Below, piece by piece: positions 58,312 to 64,000 of a stretch of DNA of 64,000 nucleotides. The translations under genes were made by a program, and so were the position numbers. The DNA is taken from NCBI GenBank assembly GCA_001910725.1, contig MJGA01000021.1:434001-498000 (forward strand), read 5' to 3'. This DNA is from Phanerodontia chrysosporium (Eukaryota; Basidiomycota; Agaricomycetes; Polyporales; Phanerochaetaceae). The notes under the pieces were generated by a model. The model ran no database searches. It was not told where the DNA came from and was given only the letters and a program-made list of their open reading frames with translations. The first letter of the stretch is position 1. Each line of letters opens with the position of its first letter.

Positions 58312-59253
58312 TCATCCGTGAGCTCCGCGTCGCTCGACGTCTGCTTGTCCTTGCAGACGTCGACGCCCCTGCGGCCGCCGGAGCCTCCACGGCCGCGTCC
58401 GCCTTGGCGCTGCCTCTCGTCCCAGCTCATCTCCCGCGCTGGCCTTCCGCATGCCGCTCATCGCGCTCCGTAGGCGGTTGATCGTGCTGATAGTCTCGAG
58501 GAGCGTCGTCTCGTGGTACGGCTCCCAGTCGGGCGGGAGCCGCTCGTTTTCGAACCAGTAGCGCATGCGCTCGATGGGCACGCCATCGAGCTGTCGGTTC
58601 GCGCCTGTGTCCTTGCGGCCGAGCAGCGCGCGCACGATGTGCGAGAGCGTCCCGCGCGGCTGCAGCGGCACGCCCGCCTCGTGCAGCGCCGCGTCCGGGT
58701 TGTTGAACATGTTGAGCACGATCGCCATCTCGCCGCGCGCGAGCTCGGCATGCACGAGATCGAGCGGTGTCTCTGCCTCGCGCCGCACCCGCACGCGGGC
58801 GACGTCCTCCGGCGTCATGACGCGTCCGTCCGCAGATGTCGCGAAGAAGTCCTTGAGCAGCTCCGCGTCGCCATGGATGGGTGCGTACTCTTCGCGTGGG
58901 CCTGCGTTCGGGTGGTAGAGACTCGCGTCGTGCTCGACCTTGTTGTGCCGTGCGAGGTCGTGCAGCTCGAACGGAGCCGAGCCCTGGTCGAGAAGCGTTA
59001 GAGCACCGTGAGTGAGTGCCCAGGCGAGCGGTTTTGAGAGACGGAAGCACTTCATGAGCGCGTCAATGATGATGTCTGCCGTGATGCCCTTGCCGTCTCG
59101 TGGGAGGTAGCCATGATTCGCCATCGAGTTCATGGCCGGGCACGGTGCTCGGCTGTCTCCCTCCTGCGGCGGAGAGAAAGCGTGTGGATTCGGACCGGTA
59201 AGGCCGGTGACGGGGCATTTGTCGTCCATGGATGCTTGGGAAGAGCTGGACAT
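58312..59253 (-). CDS. Short heme-thiolate peroxygenase (chloroperoxidase family), copy 2
   Basis: Single uninterrupted frame from MSSSSQASMDDKCPVTGLTG. APCPAMNSMANHGYLPRDGK gives the heme-thiolate Cys, and ELHDLARHNKVEHDASLYHP the Glu-His-Asp triad. EEYAPIHGDAELLKDFFATS, ETPLDLVHAELARGEMAIVL and QLDGVPIERMRYWFENERLP follow as in copy 1. The N-terminus is hydrophilic, so no secretion signal is present. The last 40 residues in this frame are Arg-rich; an alternative ending in the neighbouring frame (to 58089, Asp/Glu-rich, ending EEVSVMA) is possible through an unrecognised splice or an indel. Role: peroxide-dependent halogenation, epoxidation or hydroxylation; substrate unknown. Confidence 0.85.
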   Translation of the reverse strand: MSSSSQASMDDKCPVTGLTGPNPHAFSPPQEGDSRAPCPAMNSMANHGYLPRDGKGITADIIIDALMKCFRLSKPLAWALTHGALTLLDQGSAPFELHDLARHNKVEHDASLYHPNAGPREEYAPIHGDAELLKDFFATSADGRVMTPEDVARVRVRREAETPLDLVHAELARGEMAIVLNMFNNPDAALHEAGVPLQPRGTLSHIVRALLGRKDTGANRQLDGVPIERMRYWFENERLPPDWEPYHETTLLETISTINRLRSAMSGMRKASAGDELGREAAPRRTRPWRLRRPQGRRRLQGQADVERRGAHG

Positions 59254-60253
59254 GGTTGTGGTCCGTCGTGGATGTCGCTGAAGGCGAGGAAGCGAGGGCG
59301 AACTACTTAGGAACTGTAGGCTTATATCGCGGAGGTGCGCCAGGGGGCCGTCTGCACTAGCGTAGGGGATGTCTAGACGCCTTGGGAGTAGGTGCAACGG
59401 CGATATCACAACCCCGAGACGTCCTGACGCTTCGGACTCCCACGTGCCGGCAGGACTCTCCATCTTTCGAGGCCGCACAGTTCTGGGCTTGCAGCGTTTG
59501 TGTTCCATGGCGAACTACAGCCCGCCAAAAAGCGGCCGGGGCGGGAGGCGCTGGAATGGAATACCATCGAGGTTAGGCTCCATCACAAATTTGACGGGAT
59601 CGTGTGGGCCGGCATCGCTGTCCTGCAAATACCGATGGCAAACGGATGATCCCGCTTGCTGTGCGGTTAGGAACCGCTGTAGAGGAGTATCGTCGTGCCT
59701 TGTTCAAGACAGGTGTGACAGCGCCAGGGGACGCTGCTATGGCGGAGCCTGACCAGGCCGACGTCGTGCGTGGAGACGGGAGTTAAGGAGAAATCGGACA
59801 ACTAGACATGCAGGACAGCGTGAAGCCCAGGGTTTCAGCGATGATGCAGCGAGCTGACGATGCGGAGAGTGCATCCGTTAGAGCCGTTCGATGAACAAAG
59901 GTCATCGCGCCTACGAACAGCGTCAGAAAGACTGCCGAGCATGCTTGAGTATCACCCCGAGTCGAAGGCCGTAGAGGGAGCGCACAAGGTCTTGAGATCG
60001 TGTAAGGAAACGTGGTGAGCAAAATGAGGTTTCCAATTGCGCACAGCTAGCGGATGTCGAGAACTGGAGCGTACAGCAGCGTGCATGGGCAGTACGCGTC
60101 ATCTCAGACGGTTGCAGTGGCGGTCGGTCCAACATGGTCGACAGGGTTGCATGGCCTACGTTCTGTTATGGTACGCCTGGGCACACACTACGACAGCCAG
60201 ATAACAACGTTTAATGGCTAGTTGTAATAGCCAGACATGCGACGACGTACCTG
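59254..60253. other. Intergenic region, no gene
   Basis: Promoter of peroxygenase copy 2 and 3' flank of the unknown gene. Minus-strand frames at 59783-60135 include a hydrophobic stretch (TLFVGAMTFVHRTALT), but no family is recognised, so no gene is called. Confidence 0.4.
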
Positions 60254-60870
60254 TCAATGCCTCCAGCCAAGCTCATGCCCATTTTCCATCATGGGCTCGA
60301 CAAAGCCTCTGAAGAGCCAAGGTCGACTTTGGATCTCCTCGACACATTCAGCCCTGACACGCGTCCTGTCTTGCTCATCGAGAAGGCCCGACAGGTCCTG
60401 CGCCCAGCGCATCCCGTAGCCTTCGGGCACACGAACTTCGTAGACGAGCACACCGTGCGGGAGCCAGTGCAGGTTGCGCCAGCTCGCGTTGTTCATGACC
60501 CGCCAAAAGAGTTCGAGAGCACGCTCGTTGATTTTCGCGACAGGCCCGTTTGGCCGTCCCCACCAGCCAGATGGCATCATCTTTCCGCCTTTCTTCTGAG
60601 TGTCTGCAGGAGCCTCGTCGACCCCAGATCGATGTGCATGTTTCGACCACGCTCGAGCTCCCGCCGTCAGACCGACGCTATTTGTGGCAAGGAAGGCGGA
60701 TAGACACTGGTCTTGCGTCGGGGGCGTGGAACCTAGAGCAGAGCCGACTGTATACGCTAGGCCGTGCAATAGATGAGTCGTCAGTGCGTCTTTGCTCTCG
60801 ACCCTTCCTTCCTTGACAGAAGGTCGTTGATATGATCTCTGAGATCTTGAGCTTGGGGCATTTCTGCCAT
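60254..60870 (-). CDS. Conserved fungal protein of unknown function
   Basis: The preferred start is MAEMPQAQDLRDHINDLLSR at 60870. It joins, after an apparent one-base frame change near 60,805, the frame VESKDALTTHLLHGLAYTVG. The C-terminal half has the features that make it recognisable as a fungal family: GWWGRPNGPVAKINERALEL, WRNLHWLPHGVLVYEVRVPE, GYGMRWAQDL and FRGFVEPMMENGHELGWRH. It is Trp- and His-rich and probably a small globular domain, with no signal peptide or membrane segment. Without the frame change the frame opens at 60880. No function is known to me. Confidence 0.6.
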
Positions 60871-61703
60871 GTTCTTGCATCGAGGAGCGGATATATGCGT
60901 GGCGGATGGAGCGTTATTGGGGTCGCAAACCAGCACCGAACATGAATCGGCTGGAGTTAAATCTAGACTATCCTTCGTACTTTCCGACATCGTCGTGCGA
61001 CATGATCTGTAGAGGTCTCATTGCAGGTCGAGACAAAGCAGCAGAACAGGCTGTGAGAGGCGAGCGGCGAGGAAAAGATCATGGTTGTTTGCGTCTGAGT
61101 ATTCTTGAGCGGGCCATCATCAATCCCGCCTTTGATGCGCCTGTTTGATGCGCCTGATTCGCTCTGTATGACTTCCAAGCTGCCTATCCTCGCCATCTTC
61201 CCCTCTGCTCTCTACACAACGCTTGTCCTCGCATCTTGCCCCGCTCGCCCTCAGATGTTTTGGTGAAGAGAGCAGAGAGATCATGGTGAGTAAAGCGTGC
61301 TCATCCGAGCCACGCACCCTAATGCTGGGAGGCAGCGTGTAGAACTGGGCCTGTACGACGTCCTGGCTGTCGTCGGAGTGATCTGTGCCTATGCCTCGAG
61401 GTGGTTCTACGATGCTCAGCATGGTACGCAGTCCTATAATGGTGAGCGTCGTCACTGCTTGGCTTGTCGGCGCATCTCGCTGAATGTCGTAGATAATGGA
61501 CCTTGGTCGCCATTTGAAGACTTGAATGAGCGTTCAAGAGGCCCGAATGAATCTTCAAATGGCCCCACGTACACTACCGACAGCATGAGCGACTTGAGTA
61601 GCCCGTCAGTTTCTTCTCCCGCAGACTCTCCTCCACAAAGTCAGGCTCCCCGGTTCGAGCTTTCATCCGATGCGGATGCACCTTCACCTACAGAGTCCTC
61701 AGC
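60871..61703. other. Divergent intergenic region
   Basis: Promoters of the unknown gene (minus) and the F-box-like gene (plus). The last 120 bases (from about 61584, MSDLSSPSVSSPADSP) may be an N-terminal extension of the next gene one base out of frame. Confidence 0.4.
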
Positions 61704-63150
61704 GTGAGCCCGAGGTCTAGCTCCCAAGCCTCGACAACTGACATCGACTCTACGTTCTCGGAACACATCATGGCCAATGACCTGGTCTTCGACCTCATCC
61801 TGTGGTTCAGCACGCCCGCCATGCTCATGCGTCTTGCGCGCGTCTGCCGTACCTCGCATGCCGCCGTTCGCTCTCACATAGCCCGCTGCTACAACATCAA
61901 CACACACCTCTCGCACTTCTTCTCGGACCCGCTGTCCTTTCGCTCGCTGCAGGCTCGCACCGGCGCACTCATCTCTGGCTCGAACGCGCTCCAGTTCCTC
62001 GACCGCACGCACTACCCCGAGGCCGACCTCGACATCTACTGCGCGTACGAGGTGCGCGCAGAGCTTGGCTGGTGGCTCATCCGGCACGAGGGCTATACCT
62101 TCAAGCCAAACAGCCGCCAGGACCCGTCGTTCCATGTCGCGCTCGAGCAGGCGCGTCTGCCCGGTGCCCCGGTTCCCGAAAACCCGTACAGCAGCCTCAA
62201 GGCTGTCTCTGCTGTCTACACGTTCACAAAGCGCGTCGAGCGCGACGACGGGCCTAGCAGGCGACTCAAGGTGCAGATCATCGTCGCGTACAACAGTCCC
62301 ATGGAGGCTATCTTTGATTTTCACTCCAGTATGTATCTTCCTCCGACGAACGTCTTCCGTGCTCACTGTTTCTGCAGCCGTCGTGCTCAACGTGATATCT
62401 TTCTCTCACGCCTACTCGCTCTACCCGTGCGCGACGTTCCACCACCGCGTCTCGCTTGCACTGATCCCCGGACGACGCGTCGATTCGCATATTCGCACCA
62501 AGTATGAGGCCCGCGGGTGGTCCTTCGTCGACAGCGTTCCTTCGCCCGCGCCGCCTTTTACGGAGAACCCCATGGGCGAGATGGCACTGCGGCTCTTCCG
62601 CCCGCGCGAGTGTGCGCACTGCCCGCACTGCACCGAGCAGCGCGCCCGCGACCTCAGCATCGCGCACGCCTTCCCTGCAGGCCTCCGTTGGATCGGGGAC
62701 CGCCAGAGCTGGGTGCTCCCGCTCCCGCTCGACGGCGTCGCGCTCCCAGCGGCGCTCCCCGACGGCACGAGCCCCGCGCCGGCGCGCGACCCGTGCTTCG
62801 TCACGAGCTGGGACCTAGTGCGCCGTCTCGAGCACGACGGTTCGTACGGGCGCGCCATCAAGGCAAAGATCCGCCGCCCGGACGGCTTCTGGCACTGCTA
62901 CGTCGTCACCGACCCGCGCCTCAAGAAGGCGATGAAGGCGATCCAGGACCTGTACGTGGACATTCCGCGGAGGTTGGACGCGGATCCCGAGTTGTAAGCT
63001 TGCCCGCATATCTGCGTTTGGCCGTGGACTGATCGTGAACCCAGCTGCGACGCCGAGTTTGTTCGTTACTGCCAGCGGGTGCTCGAGGATGAGGAGATGT
63101 GGGAGGAATGGTATCCGTCTGGACGGGCTAGTCCCGAGCTTGACTTGTAG
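61704..63150 (+). CDS. F-box-like Agaricomycete protein of unknown function
   Basis: Three exons: 61704-62328, 62377-62993 and 63045-63150, with in-frame GT-AG introns. The N-terminal EHIMANDLVFDLILWFSTPA and MLMRLARVCRTSHAAVRSHI resembles an F-box-type helical start. The conserved core follows: FSDPLSFRSLQARTGALISG, SNALQFLDRTHYPEADLDIY and WWLIRHEGYTFKPN. The middle has VVLNVISFSHAYSLYPCATF and the end CDAEFVRYCQRVLEDEEMW, then SPELDL. SGSNALQFLDR...ESDLDIY-type motifs are common in a large family of these fungi and recall a nucleotidyltransferase-like fold, but this is an inference. A Ser-rich leader upstream may belong to it. Confidence 0.75.
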
Positions 63151-63572
63151 TATTCAGTGCTTATGGAGGTTTCCTCGATCGTCTCGCTGTATCAAAACCT
63201 TCTTGGTGATATGAATTGTTGTACAACAGCAAGCTCGGGACATGACTACTCGTCCTGTGCTTATTGCCAATGGCCGTGAACCCACCATCGTAGCAACATC
63301 CCGTACGCAAATGCACACAGGTTCACACAATGTCGTCGTGGCGCTGTCGCTTGGATCACAATGCCTGTAAAGATGATGCAACCAAGATATCAAGGTGTAT
63401 TCGCCAATATTTATGGATATCGCTAGACTTGGCTACTCGACGTACATGTACACCCAAAGAATACAACAAAGAGTCGAGGGAATCAACGAGACTAACACAG
63501 TCTATAGAATCGATGTACATCTTAAGATTAATAGGCTACGAGTGCGTACAGGGATATTCGTGTCCTGTCGTG
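63151..63572. other. Short intergenic region between convergent genes
   Basis: 3' UTRs of the F-box-like gene and of the acidic-tail gene. No coding feature recognised. Confidence 0.4.
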
Positions 63573-64000
63573 TCATGACTCCTCTTTCTTGAGCCACTCC
63601 TCGCCGGAGCTGGCATTGTTCGCCTCCGCTGCATCGACAGCCTCCAGAAGCTCAGCTTCTGCGTCTGCGTCTGCGTCTGCATCGGCGTCGGGTTCAGCCT
63701 CGGCGTCCGCTTCCGCGTCAGCGTCGACATCACCGTCCGCATCCTGGTCGACCTCCATCGCATTCGCACGGTGCTTGTGCGCGGACGCAGCGCCTTGCGA
63801 GGGTGCTGGCGCCTCGGGAGGGGAGCGTGGAGAGCCGCCGTTCTGCGTCGTGGGTGCTGGCGTATGCCCGTTTGTCACGGGCCTCGACACAGGCTCAGGG
63901 CTGTCGACGCGTGGCGTCGGCATCCGCGAACCTTTCTTGCTTCGCGACGCCGCACGCTCAAGCTCATAAGCCGCGTCATCTGCCTCCTGACTACTGCTGT
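63573..64000 (-). CDS. C-terminal end of a gene running out of the window; acidic tail
   Basis: The minus-strand frame is open from the window edge (SSQEADDAAYELERAASRSK) to the stop at 63573. The first part is basic and Ser/Pro-rich (RVDSPEPVSRPV, GGSPRSPPEAPAPSQGA). After NAMEVDQDADGDVDADAEAD comes an Asp/Ala/Glu repeat, then LLEAVDAAEANNASSGEEWL and KKEES. The composition suggests a disordered tail of a nuclear or chromatin-associated protein, but the catalytic or binding domain lies outside the window and no family can be given. Confidence 0.65.
   Translation of the reverse strand, partial: SSSQEADDAAYELERAASRSKKGSRMPTPRVDSPEPVSRPVTNGHTPAPTTQNGGSPRSPPEAPAPSQGAASAHKHRANAMEVDQDADGDVDADAEADAEAEPDADADADADAEAELLEAVDAAEANNASSGEEWLKKEES
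63661..63726 (+). repeat. Degenerate GCGTCT hexanucleotide repeat in coding DNA
   Basis: Repeated GCGTCT, GCGTCG and GCATCG units encode the Asp-Ala/Glu-Ala repeat of the acidic tail on the minus strand. Confidence 0.75.

Overview
The window looks like a piece of an Agaricomycete (wood- or litter-decay basidiomycete) genome. The grounds are genes split by many 45-60 bp GT-AG introns, GC-rich coding DNA, families typical of these fungi (short heme-thiolate peroxygenases, GH79, GH92, GH3, F-box-like proteins, a multi-pass membrane family, lineage-specific WD40 proteins), and no operons or ribosome binding sites. No rRNA, tRNA or CRISPR array was recognised.

Layout. Region 1 (0.3-19 kb) holds four copies of one uncharacterised WD40 protein family: A (310-2967, -), B (8361-11208, -), C (12186-15202, -) and the decayed D (16585-19193, +). 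A C2H2 transcription factor (4843-6425, +) lies between A and B. Region 2 (19-29 kb) has a secreted GH3 glycosidase (-), a second C2H2 factor of the same subfamily (+) and an intact 2-oxoglutarate/Fe(II) oxygenase (+). Region 3 (29-35 kb) is an AT-rich, CpG-poor island with a large inverted repeat, a hAT DNA transposon relic with clear terminal repeats and target duplication, and a multi-pass membrane protein gene (-). Region 4 (36-42.5 kb) has a HAD phosphatase (+), WD40 copy E (+) and a pseudogene copy of the oxygenase (+). Region 5 (42.9-47.3 kb) is a divergent pair of MetE-like proteins flanking a small unknown gene. Region 6 (47.9-64 kb) has an F-box gene, secreted GH79 and GH92 glycosidases, two short heme-thiolate peroxygenases, two conserved unknowns and the acidic C-terminal end of a gene that leaves the window.

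Two themes stand out. First, the window is built from duplicates: five WD40 paralogues, two C2H2 factors, two oxygenases, two MetE-like genes and two peroxygenases, with both intact and decaying members. The WD40 family has the most novelty: a conserved two-part N-terminal module of unknown function, a small-exon helical linker and a seven-bladed-type propeller, organised like a receptor or scaffold family under birth-and-death evolution. Second, a large share of the genes contain one apparent single-base frameshift inside otherwise well-conserved coding sequence. That pattern points at least partly to residual indel errors in the assembly, so a frameshift alone should not be taken as proof of pseudogenisation. 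The oxygenase copy at 41.1 kb, with two in-frame stops, and WD40 copy D, with two frameshifts and an internal deletion, are the best true pseudogene candidates.
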